Positions 1 to 10,116 of a stretch of 64,000 nt of DNA are shown piece after piece. The stretch lies in NCBI GenBank assembly GCA_029782365.1, contig JAKOUW010000233.1:1-64000 (forward strand). Reading direction: 5' to 3'. Source of the DNA: Chloroflexota bacterium (GTDB lineage: Bacteria > Chloroflexota > Anaerolineae > Anaerolineales > UBA4823). The notes beneath the pieces were generated by a model, which was not told the DNA's origin, ran no database searches, and was given only the letters and a program-made list of their open reading frames with translations. Each line of letters begins with the position of its first letter. The stretch's first letter is position 1. The position numbers and the translations under genes are program-made.

Positions 1-1438
1 ACACAGTGTTTGATGGAAACACGAGTGGTGGGATTGCAGCAAGCAGAGGATTTCCGACGACGATCGTGGGGAGCACATTCAAGAACAATGGATACGGGGT
101 GTCCTATAGTTCTGACAGTGGATTCAGCCTGAGTGGATCTGCATTCCAGAACAACCAGGGATATGCAGTGGATCTGGGGCTGTCGGGTCAGTCCGTCAAT
201 ATATCCGGAAACAGTGGAAGCGGCAACACATACAATGCCATCCGGATCGCTGGCAGCATAGGGAGCAGCTCGCTTTCGCCGCAGGGCAGCCTGGTGTACC
301 AATTCAATGGAGTGAGGGTGCCGGCGGGGAATGTGTTAGACTTGCAAGCCGGGACGATCGTGAAGATGAGCGTGGTGAACCTGGAGGTGGCAGGCACGCT
401 GAGCACGCATGGGACAGCAGGCAGTCCGGTGGTGATCACGTCGCTGAAGGATGACAATGTGGGCGGGGACACGAATGGAGATGGGGGAGCGGCGAGTGCA
501 GCGAAGGGTGATTGGTACTCGATCTACATCACGAACGGGACGGTGAACCTGGATTACACCACGCTCGCTTATGGGGGAGGGCATCCGTACTTTTTGGGAA
601 TGATCACGCAGTATTACACGTACAATGGGGCGGTATCGAATGCGACCATCACGATCGATCACAGCACCTTGAGCAACAGCTCGAAGAGTGGGATATACCT
701 GAGTTACAACACAGGGATAACAGGCTTACTCAGCATCAGCAACACAGTGTTTGATGGAAACACGAGTGGTGGGATTGCAGCAAGCAGAGGATTTCCGACG
801 ACGATCGTGGGGAGCACATTCAAGAACAATGGATACGGGGTGTCCTATAGTTCTGACAGTGGATTCAGCCTGAGTGGATCTGCATTCCAGAACAACCAGG
901 GATATGCAGTGGATCTGGGGCTGTCGGGTCAGTCCGTTGATATATCCGGAAACAGTGGAAGCGGCAACACATACAATGCCATCCGGATCGCTGGCAGCAT
1001 AGGGAGCAGCTCGCTTTCGCCGCAGGGCAGCCTGGTGTACCAATTCAACGGAGTGACGGTGCCGGCGGGGAATGTATTAGACTTGCAAGCCGGGACGATC
1101 GTGAAAATGAGCGTGGTGAACCTGGTGGTGGCAGGCACGCTGAGCACGCATGGGACAGCAGGCAGCCCGGTGGTGATCACGTCGCTGAAGGATGACAGTG
1201 TGGGCGGGGACACGAATGGAGATGGGGGAGCGGCGAGTGCGGCGAAGGGGGATTGGTACTCGATCTACATCACGAACGGGACGGTGAACCTGGATTACAC
1301 CACGCTCGCTTATGGGGGAGGGCATCCGTACTTTTTGGGAATGATCACGCAGTATTACACGTACAATGGGGCGGTATCGAATGCGACCATCACGATCGAT
1401 CACAGCACCTTGAGCAACAGCTCGAAGAGTGGGATATA
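1..1438 (+). repeat. 741-bp tandem repeat (two visible copies) inside the giant exported protein gene
   Basis: Bases 1-697 recur at 742-1438, giving a 741-bp (247-codon) period that keeps the frame. I count 11 single-base differences over the 697 aligned bases, about half of them changing an amino acid (for example Asn to Asp near 199/940 and Glu to Val near 384/1125). The last copy diverges abruptly after 1438. The array starts at or before the window edge, so the total copy number is unknown. Confidence 0.95.
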
Positions 1439-4400
1439 TATTGGATATGGATCAGGCATAACCGTCAATGGGCTGGCAAGAAATAGCAATATATATCAAA
1501 ATACCAATTACGGTGTTTATAATGGAATAACATCTCAACCCTTCGACGCCCGCAACAATTACTGGGGCGATCCCTCCGGCCCGGCGCCAATCGGCAGCGG
1601 CAACGCCATCAATTACCGCACAGTTTGCAATCCAACCTGCCATAACGTCTATGATCTCGTTTTGGTCGAACCCTACGTTGGCCAGCAGATCAACCAGGAG
1701 AACAACTTGGTCAGCGGCAGCCTGCCGCCGGACCCAGGCCGCGATACGCACCCTGCCGAAGCGAGTGTGCCGTATATCCAGGCCGTTGATGGCAGTTACG
1801 AAGGCATGCTGCTGGTCGGTTTCCCGGCGCCCATTTATTACAATATCATGGTGGACTGGAACGGCGCCAGCGCAGGCACGGGCGCGCCCGGCAGCCTGCA
1901 GATCAGCCTGAACGGCCGCACGCATATCCTCCCGGCCACCGGCCAGCGCGTCACCTGGAATGTGGACAGCAAAGAGCTGCAAAAAGGGCTGTATCCGTAC
2001 AGCAACCCGGTGACGATCATCGCTGTCGATGGCACCGGCGCGGCTTCGAAACCGTACACCATGAATCTCAAAGCGGTGGAGATCGGCGATTGGTTCATTT
2101 TGTCCCAAAACACCTACACGTACAAAGGCAGGATCCTGGAATATGAGACGGAAGTGCGCATCCCGCCCCAGGATTTCGGCGAGACGGAGAATGGATCCAG
2201 CGCGGTGCCCATGGGTTCCTCGATCGGCCTGAGCATGCACCCCGTCAAAGTCAAAGTCAAATACAGCAGCGATGGCACAGGTGAGCTGGAAGTCAATGTC
2301 TTTATCGCCTCGCCGCAAATTGCCGGGAATAAGGTCGATATCAACGGCGGCGCTTCGGGCAAACTCAACCTGCTGAATGACACGGTTCTGCTCGATGAGC
2401 TCAAGTTCAATGTGGATGGCGAAGCGAAGTTCTCAACCCCCAAAGCGCCGCTGCCACCCCCGGTCTCCTTTATCATGTGGCAGGTGGTGTTGAAACCCAA
2501 GTTGACGATGTCGGCTGTGCTCAGCCAGAACGGCTTTGGGCCGGACATTTTTGGCGGTTTGAAGTGGAACGGCGCCGAATTCGAGCCGACGTTCGCGCTG
2601 GAAGGTGTGCTCTCCAGCGGGATCGAACACCTGGCGTATCTCGAAGGCGCTGTTGGCGGCCAGCCCAAAGCGACCTTTGTCCTGCCCAAAGACCCGGTCT
2701 TTGGCTACCTGAAGAAGCTCAGCATGGAAATCTACCTGCGGGCGCGCGCCGATTTCATTGGCTTTACCAAGCAGTACAAAGTTGCCTGGAAGTGCGAAAA
2801 AGATTTCGAGAATAACGTGGTCAACTGCCCGTTCGTGGACAACCAGTCTGGCGGAGGGGGCGGAGGAGGTGGCGGCGGAGGCGCCGGTATGCCGGTCCCG
2901 GTGAGCGATTGGCAGCGCAGTGACCGCGCCTGGATCAAGGATCCCAATTACGACACCGCCTTACCGGCCGGCGCTCGCATGCTCTTGGCGGCCGAAAACG
3001 CCGGCGGCCTGCTGGCGCCCACCCAGGCGATGACCATGACCAGCTCGGTTTACCCGTATGCCGCGCCGGCGCTGGCGGCGGCAGATACCACCGCCATGCT
3101 GTTGTGGGTGCACGACGAGCCCACCCTGCCCATCAGCCAGAGCCTGGAGATACGCTACAGCTACTTTGACGGCGCCGCCTGGAGCACGCCGCTCAGCCTG
3201 ACCAATAACGATCTGCTGGACATTGAGCCGGCTGTGGCCTATGACAGCGCCGGCTACCCGCTGGCAGTCTGGGTCCAACTGGATGGGACTGGCAGTATCA
3301 GCGACCCGAAGATCTTACTGCCGCGCTACGAGCTGATGTACGCGCGCTTCGACCCGCTCAGCCGCACCTGGAGCGCGCCCGCCGAGCTGACCAGCAACGC
3401 CGTCATGGATGCTCTACCCAGACTGGCTGCCGGAGCAGATGGCTCTTTGCGCCTTGCCTGGCTTTCCGCCGACCCGGCCAATTTCGCTTTGACCCCGGAT
3501 GAGAGCGTCAACCTGCAGGCCCAGCTTTGGACCAGCGCCTGGGACGGCGCGGCCTGGAGCGACCCCGCCATTGCCATTGACCAGGCGGCGACGGATGCCC
3601 GACCGGCCCTGCTCTCCGGCCCGACCAGCGTGCTCGCCTGGAGCGGCGACGTGGATGGCAATTCCTCCACCTCGACAGACCGCGAAATCTACACCGCCTG
3701 GAACAGCGGCACTGGCTGGACAGCTCCCATCTCGCTGACGCACAATAGCCGCGGCGATGTCTCCCCTCTCCTGGCTCAGACAGCTTCTGGCAGTCCCATC
3801 CTGGTGTGGACGCGTGAGGCGGTCACCAGCACAGTGGCGGTTTCCCAAACCGTCAATCAGGTGTATTACTCCGTCTTTTCCGCCGGCGCCTGGATCACCC
3901 CCACCCTGGCCTTCGAAGCGCCCGGCATTGGCGAAACCAGCCTGGTGTCCACCCCCAACCACGACCTGGTTTTGCTCTGGCAGCAGGCAACCACCAACGG
4001 TCTCGGCATTCACTACGCCATCTTCGACCCGGCCCTGGGCATCTGGTCGGCCGCCCGGACGCTGACCCAGAGCCGTTCCGCAGACTGGTCATTCTCTCCT
4101 CAGATATTGGCCAGCGGTCAGTTGATCTCCCCCTACATCCAGCGCGAAACGATCACGCAAACGGAAGTGATCGCGACGGCCAACGGTCCGATGACCCTGA
4201 CGATGCCGGCCTTGAAGCAGGCGAACCTGATCCTGCTCGCACACGATTTCCGCACCGACCTGGCAGTGGGAGCCGACCTGCTGGTTTCCAATCCAAACCC
4301 GGCGCCGGGTGTTTCCATTGTGGTCACAGGGACCATCCAGAACACCGGTGATGTCAACCTTGCCAACGTCCAGGCCGCCTTGTATGACGGCGACCCGCTG

Positions 4401-5306
4401 GGCGGCGGCCTGCTGGTTGGGCTGAAAACCCTGCCGGGCATCCTGCCGGCCGGCGACAGCCGCACGATCACGTACACCTGGCAGAGCCCGGCGCTTGCCA
4501 ATTCGCATACCTTGTATTTTGTCATCGACCCGAACCACCTGGTGGTCGAATCCAATGAAACCAATAACGCTATCTCTCGCCTGGTGACACGCGCCGAGCT
4601 GGAAGTGACCGGCGATATCGTTTACCGGCCGGCTTACCAGACCTATCCCTATGCCCTGGTACGCAACACCGGCGTGATCACCGCCGCCGCCTTCGACCTG
4701 GAACTGCATCTCAACACAATCACCGGCACGCTGTTGGCCTCCAAAACCATCACAGGCCTGGGGCCGGGCGCGGTGGCCATCCTCACCACCACCCTGCCGG
4801 TCAACGGCTGGCTGGCTGGCCGTTACACCATCGCGGCGCTTGCCGATCAAGCGAACGCCGTCATGGAGTTGGACAAAACCAATAACCACGCCAAAACCGA
4901 CCTGTGGGTGGAGCCCGACCTGGTGCTGTGGACGGATGACCTGCGCGTCTCTGCTCAGCCCGCCGGCGACCTGGTCACTGTCACCCAGCGCAACTGGGGC
5001 ACCTCCCCCGCGCTCAATGCGGAAGTCGTCCTTTACCAGGGCAGCCAGCTCACCAACACCAACACCGCTGTGTACACCTGGACGGTGCCGCTGTTGGATG
5101 TGGATAAAGCCATCACTCTGACAGTTCAACTCAGCCAGAGCGCTGGAAGGTATTTTGCCATCGCTGACCCGCATGAGAAAACGGCTGAAGTATTGAAAAC
5201 CAACAACCTGACACAGTGGATCAGTACCGGTCAACTGCTGGCGCTGACCTACCAGGCGCGTCTCGAAGCGCTGACGCCAGAGATCACCGTGCTCAAGATG
5301 CGCTGA
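1..5306 (+). CDS. Giant exported beta-helix / propeller-like / CARDB protein, 5'-truncated
   Basis: The frame is open from the left edge, so the true start lies upstream; residue numbers here count from the GTG at 6. Residues 1-510 are Ser/Asn/Gly-rich right-handed beta-helix repeats, ending near residue 516 in the NNYWGDPSGP motif seen in pectate-lyase-like parallel helices. A middle part (about 560-940) of beta-rich modules follows. A run of 11 glycines (about 949-959) is a linker to a region with repeated DxxPxxAxxxxGxxxAVW blades resembling a beta-propeller. The last 330 residues are tandem CARDB-like domains (NTGD, VVESNETNN, AVMELDKTNN). It ends ITVLKMR, without the F-L-P tail motif found in other exported proteins here. 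The architecture suggests a cell-surface or extracellular structural or adhesive protein; no catalytic motif was recognised. The back half is related to the protein at 56351-60355. Confidence 0.85.
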   Translation, partial: TVFDGNTSGGIAASRGFPTTIVGSTFKNNGYGVSYSSDSGFSLSGSAFQNNQGYAVDLGLSGQSVNISGNSGSGNTYNAIRIAGSIGSSSLSPQGSLVYQFNGVRVPAGNVLDLQAGTIVKMSVVNLEVAGTLSTHGTAGSPVVITSLKDDNVGGDTNGDGGAASAAKGDWYSIYITNGTVNLDYTTLAYGGGHPYFLGMITQYYTYNGAVSNATITIDHSTLSNSSKSGIYLSYNTGITGLLSISNTVFDGNTSGGIAASRGFPTTIVGSTFKNNGYGVSYSSDSGFSLSGSAFQNNQGYAVDLGLSGQSVDISGNSGSGNTYNAIRIAGSIGSSSLSPQGSLVYQFNGVTVPAGNVLDLQAGTIVKMSVVNLVVAGTLSTHGTAGSPVVITSLKDDSVGGDTNGDGGAASAAKGDWYSIYITNGTVNLDYTTLAYGGGHPYFLGMITQYYTYNGAVSNATITIDHSTLSNSSKSGIYIGYGSGITVNGLARNSNIYQNTNYGVYNGITSQPFDARNNYWGDPSGPAPIGSGNAINYRTVCNPTCHNVYDLVLVEPYVGQQINQENNLVSGSLPPDPGRDTHPAEASVPYIQAVDGSYEGMLLVGFPAPIYYNIMVDWNGASAGTGAPGSLQISLNGRTHILPATGQRVTWNVDSKELQKGLYPYSNPVTIIAVDGTGAASKPYTMNLKAVEIGDWFILSQNTYTYKGRILEYETEVRIPPQDFGETENGSSAVPMGSSIGLSMHPVKVKVKYSSDGTGELEVNVFIASPQIAGNKVDINGGASGKLNLLNDTVLLDELKFNVDGEAKFSTPKAPLPPPVSFIMWQVVLKPKLTMSAVLSQNGFGPDIFGGLKWNGAEFEPTFALEGVLSSGIEHLAYLEGAVGGQPKATFVLPKDPVFGYLKKLSMEIYLRARADFIGFTKQYKVAWKCEKDFENNVVNCPFVDNQSGGGGGGGGGGGAGMPVPVSDWQRSDRAWIKDPNYDTALPAGARMLLAAENAGGLLAPTQAMTMTSSVYPYAAPALAAADTTAMLLWVHDEPTLPISQSLEIRYSYFDGAAWSTPLSLTNNDLLDIEPAVAYDSAGYPLAVWVQLDGTGSISDPKILLPRYELMYARFDPLSRTWSAPAELTSNAVMDALPRLAAGADGSLRLAWLSADPANFALTPDESVNLQAQLWTSAWDGAAWSDPAIAIDQAATDARPALLSGPTSVLAWSGDVDGNSSTSTDREIYTAWNSGTGWTAPISLTHNSRGDVSPLLAQTASGSPILVWTREAVTSTVAVSQTVNQVYYSVFSAGAWITPTLAFEAPGIGETSLVSTPNHDLVLLWQQATTNGLGIHYAIFDPALGIWSAARTLTQSRSADWSFSPQILASGQLISPYIQRETITQTEVIATANGPMTLTMPALKQANLILLAHDFRTDLAVGADLLVSNPNPAPGVSIVVTGTIQNTGDVNLANVQAALYDGDPLGGGLLVGLKTLPGILPAGDSRTITYTWQSPALANSHTLYFVIDPNHLVVESNETNNAISRLVTRAELEVTGDIVYRPAYQTYPYALVRNTGVITAAAFDLELHLNTITGTLLASKTITGLGPGAVAILTTTLPVNGWLAGRYTIAALADQANAVMELDKTNNHAKTDLWVEPDLVLWTDDLRVSAQPAGDLVTVTQRNWGTSPALNAEVVLYQGSQLTNTNTAVYTWTVPLLDVDKAITLTVQLSQSAGRYFAIADPHEKTAEVLKTNNLTQWISTGQLLALTYQARLEALTPEITVLKMR

Positions 5307-5321
5307 CCGCTTGATTCAAAA

Positions 5322-5354
5322 AGACTCCTGGGCTGTCTCCCAGTCCAGGAGTCT
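5322..5354. terminator. Bidirectional terminator hairpin between convergent genes
   Basis: AGACTCCTGG (5322-5331) pairs perfectly with CCAGGAGTCT (5345-5354). On the minus strand the hairpin is followed by a T-run (complement of 5317-5321), so it best fits the 3' end of the cyclase-AAA-TPR gene whose stop codon abuts it. It also follows the plus-strand gene by about 16 nt. Confidence 0.8.
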
Positions 5355-8300
5355 TCATGACTTCTGCTCTTCCATCTTTTGCAGGTCGGCTTTTGCCCCC
5401 AACTGCCTGAACTTCAGGCGCGCCTCGTTCGCCAACACGCGCGCCCGCGAGGGGTCGCCCCTCCGGGTGGACAGGCGGGCCAGGGCCACCAGACTGCGGC
5501 CCTCTTCCAGGTCATTGTCCAGGCGGGCAAAGATGTCCAGGCTTTGTTTAAGGCAGGCTTCGGCCTGCTCCAACTGGTCGCGCTTCAGGTAGATCTCGCC
5601 TTCCAGCCGGCGCAGTCGGCCGACGGCGTCGGTTTGGGCGGCTTCGGGCTTATCGCCGCCGATCAACTGGCGGCCCTGGGCCGCCCAGCTCTCGGCGCGC
5701 TCCAGGTTGCCCAGCCCCAGCGCCGCCCCGCCCAACAGCGAGTAAAGGATGATCACATCCTCGCGGGCGTCCAGTTCGGTGTACAGTTTCAGGCTCAAGA
5801 GCGCATAGTCGTACGCTTTTTGCAGTTCGCCGGTCATCAAGTAAGCCTGGCTGAAGTTCAGGTAGCTGTTGGCAATGTTGTACGAATGGCCGATCTGCTG
5901 AGACTTGTTCAGCGCTTCTTCGAAGTGGCCGCGCGCCTGCTGGATTTCACCTCTCCCCAGGCGCAGCAGGCCCAGGTTGCTCTGGGCGGTGATGGCGCCT
6001 TCGATGTCGCCCAGGTTGGCGTTCAGCTCCAGGCAGCGGTCGAAGTTGGCCAGGGCATTGTCCCACTTGCCGGTCATCCAGTTCAGCAGGCCCAGGTTGT
6101 TGTACGAGCGCGCCAGGGCAGCCAGGTCGCCAATCTCCTCACGCAGGGCCAGGCTCTTTTGCACGTACTCGGAAGCGTGCGCCAGGTCGCCCTGCTGCCA
6201 GTACACTCCGCCCAGGCGGTTGTAAATCGAAGCGGTCACATCGTAGCGCGGTGTGCGTTCCGCCAGCTCCATGGCTTGCAGCAGCAAGTCACGGGCTGCC
6301 TCGTGCTGGCCCTGGCGGAAGCGAATCCAGCCCATATCGTTGAGCGCCAGCGCTTTTTCGGTGGGAGCGTCAGATTCACCCAGGCCAGCGGCGGCCTGCG
6401 AGAGGTGCGCCAGGGCGGCGTCGTATTCGCCCTGCCGTTCATAAGTCACTCCGATGAAGCGCTGCAGACTGCTGGCCTGCAGGCTGGCGTCACTGCCCAG
6501 CACCTCCAGCGCGCGCTCGAAGCGCTGGCGAGCGCTTTCATATTCGCCAATCAATAGTAAGACACTGCCCAGCCCGCTGTTGAGCTGCACGGCCTGCTCG
6601 GGTGTGTGCGCTGTGGTCACCAGGATTTCCAGCGCTTCTTCATAATAGGCACGCGCCTGTTGGGCGTTGTAGGCGCGGGCGGCTTTATGCCCGGCTTGCG
6701 CCAGGTAGTCCAGGGCTTTTTCTTTGTTGTTCGACCAACTGAAGTGGCGCGCCAGGATTTCGACTTGGTTTTCGAGCTGGTCGGCGTACACCTGTTCGAT
6801 CGCCTGGCCAACCTTGCCGTGCAGTTCGGCGCGGTCGCGGCGCAGCAGGGTGCTGTAAATGGCGTCCGAGACGATCACATGCCGGAAGGCATAAGACGGC
6901 GCTGATGGGTTGGCCTCGGGGTGGATGAAGTCGCGCTGGCTGAGGATAGTCAGCAGGCGCTGCAGTTCGCCACGCGGCACATCGGCCAGCACAGCGCTCA
7001 GCACAGCCAGGTTGAACTGCCGCCCGATGGCTGCTGCGCTTTGCAGCAGGCGGCGCTGGTCGGGCGGGGTGCGGTCAAAACGGGCCAGGATCAGTCCCTG
7101 CAGGCTGTTGGGCACCTCCAGGCTCTGTGTGTCGGCGTTCTCACGCGCCGTCCAGCCATCACCCTGGCGCTGCAGCACCCCCTGCTCCATCAGCATGCGG
7201 ATGATCTCTTCCAGGTAAAAAGGAATACCCGAAGACTGCTGGATGATGCGCTCCCGCAGGCCCTTGCTCAGGTTGCGGATGTTCAGCAGGCGGTCGAAAA
7301 GCTCCTGTGTTTCCAACGGCGACAGGCTGTGCAGTTCCAGGCGAGTGTAGCGCTCTTTCAGCGTGCTGGAAGCCCAGGCCGCCGTGTTTTTCAGCAGGCC
7401 CTCTTCCAGGGGCCGGGAGATGGCGATGAACAGCGCTCTCAGGTCGGGCACAGCCGCCAGCAGGTAGGCAATCAGGTCAAGCGAAGCATCATCCGCCCAG
7501 TGCAAGTCTTCGAAGACCACCAGCAAGGGCTGGCGGGCGGCCAGGGCTTGCAGCCAGCCGCGCACTGCCAGGAAGATCTGCTGGCGAAGCTGGCTCGAAT
7601 CGAGCATCTCGATGCGGGCGCTCTGGCGGGGATCGGAAGGCGGCAGAGAGAGCAGGTATTCGAGGTACACCTGCAGGCTGGCCGCGCCGGCTCCGGCCAC
7701 CTGGGCCAGGTGATCTTGCAGGCGCTGGCGCACTTCCAGCGGGGGCGCGCCGGCGCTGGTCTCCAACGCCAGGCGCAGCATATCTTGAAAGATCCAGTAC
7801 GGCACACTGCGCCGGTAGGTCAGGCTGTGGCCTTCCAGCGCCAGAAAACCCTGTTCAAGCGCCGTCGAGCGCAGTTCGGCCACCAGGCGGCTTTTTCCCA
7901 GGCCGGCTTCGCCGGTGACCAGGGCGAAGTGTCCACCTGGACCGTTTTGCACCTGGCGCAGGGCGGCTTGCAGTTGGTGGTATTCCAGCTCGCGGCCGAC
8001 CATCGGGGCGCGCAGACCTTCGAGGCCGCGCACACTGCCCGGGCGAGCCTTGGCAGCCATCAACCTGTACGCCTGCACCGGCGCCTCGAAACCTTTTAAA
8101 GTCAGGCTGAGCGCGGCGCTGTAATCGAATAAACGGCGGGTGGCCTCATAAACGCTCTGGCTGACCAGCAGCGTGCCGGGTTCGGCTGCTGATTCCAGGC
8201 GCTGGGCCAGGTTGACCGTGTCGCCGATGGCGGTGTAGTTGAACAGCATATCTGACCCGATGCCGCCCACGGTGACGGTGCCGCTGTTCAGACCCAGGCG

Positions 8301-8810
8301 CACCAGCAGGGGCACACCCAGGCTGGCGCTCAGCTCCTGGTTCAGGCGCTGCATATCGGCCAGCATATCCAGGCTGGCCAGCACGCCCAGCTCGGCGTTG
8401 TTCTCATGGGCGATCGGCGCGCCAAACAGCGCCATCAGGCCGTCGCCGGTGAATTTATCCACGATGCCTTCGTACTTGTACACATCCTGCGCCAGGGTCT
8501 GCAGGTAGCGGCGGATCAGGTTGTACAGCTCTTCGCTGTCCAGCCTGGTGGACAGGCTGGTGAAGCCGCTCAGGTCGGCGAACAGCACGGTGACATTGCG
8601 GCGCTGGCCGCGCGCTTCCAGGCCGGCCTGTTGGAAACGCGCCAGCAGGTCGGCGCCGATCAGCGTACCCAGGTCCTTGGTGCTTGGCGCGGCGGGCGCG
8701 GCGGTCGGCGCCGGCGGAGGCGCAGGGGCAGCCGCCAGGCGCGCCCCGCAGTTGCCGCAGAAACGCATCCCGGCCGGGTTATCGAAGCCGCAGTCAGCAC
8801 AAATGCTCAT
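5355..8810 (-). CDS. Class III adenylate/guanylate cyclase - AAA/STAND ATPase - TPR regulatory protein
   Basis: 1,151 residues. An N-terminal zinc ribbon (CADCG...CGNCG, residues 4-22) is followed by a class III nucleotide cyclase domain (about 70-250) with both metal-binding aspartates in context (FADLSGF and FTGDGLMALFG) and the YTAIGDTVNLAQRLE segment containing the conserved Asn/Arg. A P-loop ATPase (GEAGLGKSRL, about residue 300; Walker B-like LLVVFEDLHWAD) follows, and the C-terminal 450 residues are TPR repeats. In this family the cyclase is usually coupled to a signal-sensing STAND ATPase; the product, cAMP or cGMP, cannot be decided here. The ATG has no Shine-Dalgarno but a perfect TATAAT 6 nt upstream, indicating a leaderless transcript. 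It is a paralogue in architecture of the protein at 42319-45078. Confidence 0.9.
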   Translation of the reverse strand: MSICADCGFDNPAGMRFCGNCGARLAAAPAPPPAPTAAPAAPSTKDLGTLIGADLLARFQQAGLEARGQRRNVTVLFADLSGFTSLSTRLDSEELYNLIRRYLQTLAQDVYKYEGIVDKFTGDGLMALFGAPIAHENNAELGVLASLDMLADMQRLNQELSASLGVPLLVRLGLNSGTVTVGGIGSDMLFNYTAIGDTVNLAQRLESAAEPGTLLVSQSVYEATRRLFDYSAALSLTLKGFEAPVQAYRLMAAKARPGSVRGLEGLRAPMVGRELEYHQLQAALRQVQNGPGGHFALVTGEAGLGKSRLVAELRSTALEQGFLALEGHSLTYRRSVPYWIFQDMLRLALETSAGAPPLEVRQRLQDHLAQVAGAGAASLQVYLEYLLSLPPSDPRQSARIEMLDSSQLRQQIFLAVRGWLQALAARQPLLVVFEDLHWADDASLDLIAYLLAAVPDLRALFIAISRPLEEGLLKNTAAWASSTLKERYTRLELHSLSPLETQELFDRLLNIRNLSKGLRERIIQQSSGIPFYLEEIIRMLMEQGVLQRQGDGWTARENADTQSLEVPNSLQGLILARFDRTPPDQRRLLQSAAAIGRQFNLAVLSAVLADVPRGELQRLLTILSQRDFIHPEANPSAPSYAFRHVIVSDAIYSTLLRRDRAELHGKVGQAIEQVYADQLENQVEILARHFSWSNNKEKALDYLAQAGHKAARAYNAQQARAYYEEALEILVTTAHTPEQAVQLNSGLGSVLLLIGEYESARQRFERALEVLGSDASLQASSLQRFIGVTYERQGEYDAALAHLSQAAAGLGESDAPTEKALALNDMGWIRFRQGQHEAARDLLLQAMELAERTPRYDVTASIYNRLGGVYWQQGDLAHASEYVQKSLALREEIGDLAALARSYNNLGLLNWMTGKWDNALANFDRCLELNANLGDIEGAITAQSNLGLLRLGRGEIQQARGHFEEALNKSQQIGHSYNIANSYLNFSQAYLMTGELQKAYDYALLSLKLYTELDAREDVIILYSLLGGAALGLGNLERAESWAAQGRQLIGGDKPEAAQTDAVGRLRRLEGEIYLKRDQLEQAEACLKQSLDIFARLDNDLEEGRSLVALARLSTRRGDPSRARVLANEARLKFRQLGAKADLQKMEEQKS

Positions 8811-8816
8811 GAAGGT

Positions 8817-8822
8817 ATTATA
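8817..8822 (-). promoter_or_regulatory. -10 box of leaderless promoter for the cyclase-AAA-TPR gene
   Basis: On the minus strand TATAAT is followed by ACCTTC and then the ATG at 8810. Initiation about 7 nt after the -10 would start the mRNA at the start codon. No good -35 is seen. Confidence 0.6.
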
Positions 8823-8949
8823 TGCTGTAAATTAAAATTCTTTATACCCGGCCTGTTTACAAAATTGAAAAGTACCCGTGGATGTATAATCATTCTAGGC
8901 GGTCATTCTTTTAGGCCATTCCGGGCGTTTTATAATAGGAGGAATTGAA

Positions 8950-9915
8950 ATGGCTGTTTTCAGTTCGAGAAGATGGATCATGCTTTTGTGCTTTGTCTTG
9001 GCGCTGCTGCTTTTCTATAATGTCAGCGCAATAGCGGGAAAAGGATCTCCTGGATCTGGCCAACAGAAGCCTTCAGACTCCATCTGGGAAAAAACAGGCT
9101 TTGCAAATACTGCCCTAAACACTGCAGTTACATCAACATTGTTCATGCCGTTCGTATCTCGAGATTACCCCCTGAACCTGCAAAGGATTTTGATTCCTGG
9201 CGGTGAATTTCATATGGGTTGTGACGCGCAACAAAACGGCGGCTTTGCTTGCCAGCCGCAGGAATTACCATTGCATCTGGTTTACCTCGATAGCTATATC
9301 ATCGATAAATATGAGGTTACCAACGCGCGCTACGCATCTTGCGTTGCGGCGGGAGCCTGCATACCGCTTGCGTCTGCGACTTCGGCTACACACAATACCT
9401 ATTATGGCAACCCGGATTATGCGAATTATCCGGTCATCTACGTATCTTGGTTAAAAGCTTCCGCATTCTGCGCCTGGACAGGAGGGCGTTTGCCATCGGA
9501 AGCTGAATGGGAAAAAGCTGCTCGTGGTACTTTGGACACCCGCGCCTTTCCCTGGGGAAACCAAGCGGCGGATTGTAACTTGACTTCATTTTCTATATGG
9601 CTTGGCCAAGCTTCACATTGTTCTCTGGATACAGAACCAGTAGGAAGCCATCCTATGGGGGCGAGTATCTATGGCGTAGAGGATATTGCTGGCAGCGTCT
9701 GGGAATGGGTGAATGATTGGTTAGACACGGAAAAAAGTTACTACCCAATCTCTCCTTATAAGAATCCACCCGGCCCGCTGACAGGTGAATTTAGAGTCTA
9801 TCGAGGCGGCTCATGGTCTGACGAACCTTTTGCACATCGTGTTGCGATGCGGTCTGCAGATTGGCCTATCAATTCTGGAGGCAGCCTTGGCTTCCGCTGC
9901 GCCTATAATCCGTAG
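8950..9915 (+). CDS. Exported FGE-sulfatase (SUMF1-fold) domain protein lacking the FGE cysteines
   Basis: 321 residues. The ATG is preceded by a strong AGGAGG. Residues 8-29 form a hydrophobic signal peptide or anchor, then a Ser/Thr linker containing LFMPFVSRDYP (64-74), then a formylglycine-generating-enzyme fold domain (about 78-321) with family hallmarks: IDKYEVTNARY, LPSEAEWEKAARG, FPWGN, VWEWVNDW, YRGGSWSDE and the closing GFRCAYN. True FGE has two active-site cysteines shortly after the RGGS motif; here that stretch reads SDEPFAHRVAMRSADW, without cysteine, so sulfatase activation is unlikely. Paired cysteines elsewhere (GCD...FAC, SCVAAGAC, DCN...HC) suggest extracytoplasmic disulfides. 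A binding or other modifying role outside the cell is inferred. Confidence 0.8.
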   Translation: MAVFSSRRWIMLLCFVLALLLFYNVSAIAGKGSPGSGQQKPSDSIWEKTGFANTALNTAVTSTLFMPFVSRDYPLNLQRILIPGGEFHMGCDAQQNGGFACQPQELPLHLVYLDSYIIDKYEVTNARYASCVAAGACIPLASATSATHNTYYGNPDYANYPVIYVSWLKASAFCAWTGGRLPSEAEWEKAARGTLDTRAFPWGNQAADCNLTSFSIWLGQASHCSLDTEPVGSHPMGASIYGVEDIAGSVWEWVNDWLDTEKSYYPISPYKNPPGPLTGEFRVYRGGSWSDEPFAHRVAMRSADWPINSGGSLGFRCAYNP

Positions 9916-10116
9916 AAATAATCCTGGCGATTTTTTACACGTTTTATACGCCCCCACAGCCCGTTCGTCATTATAATTCTAAACATACACCCCCCGGCAG
10001 GCGAAGAAAGCATTAAGCCAACCCCAACCCGAGCGGAAGCGTGGTTTAAACTGGATAATCTCACGGCCATCATCAATATACTGCCTGTATTCCTATCCCT
10101 GGCGCTGACCACTGCT

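Noticed and set aside
1..1438. CRISPR or other spacer-type array
   Set aside because: The repeats are 741 bp, contiguous and in-frame coding, with no spacers.
4089..5234. A 381-codon minus-strand frame opposite the CARDB region
   Set aside because: Antisense to recognised CARDB repeats and no start signals.
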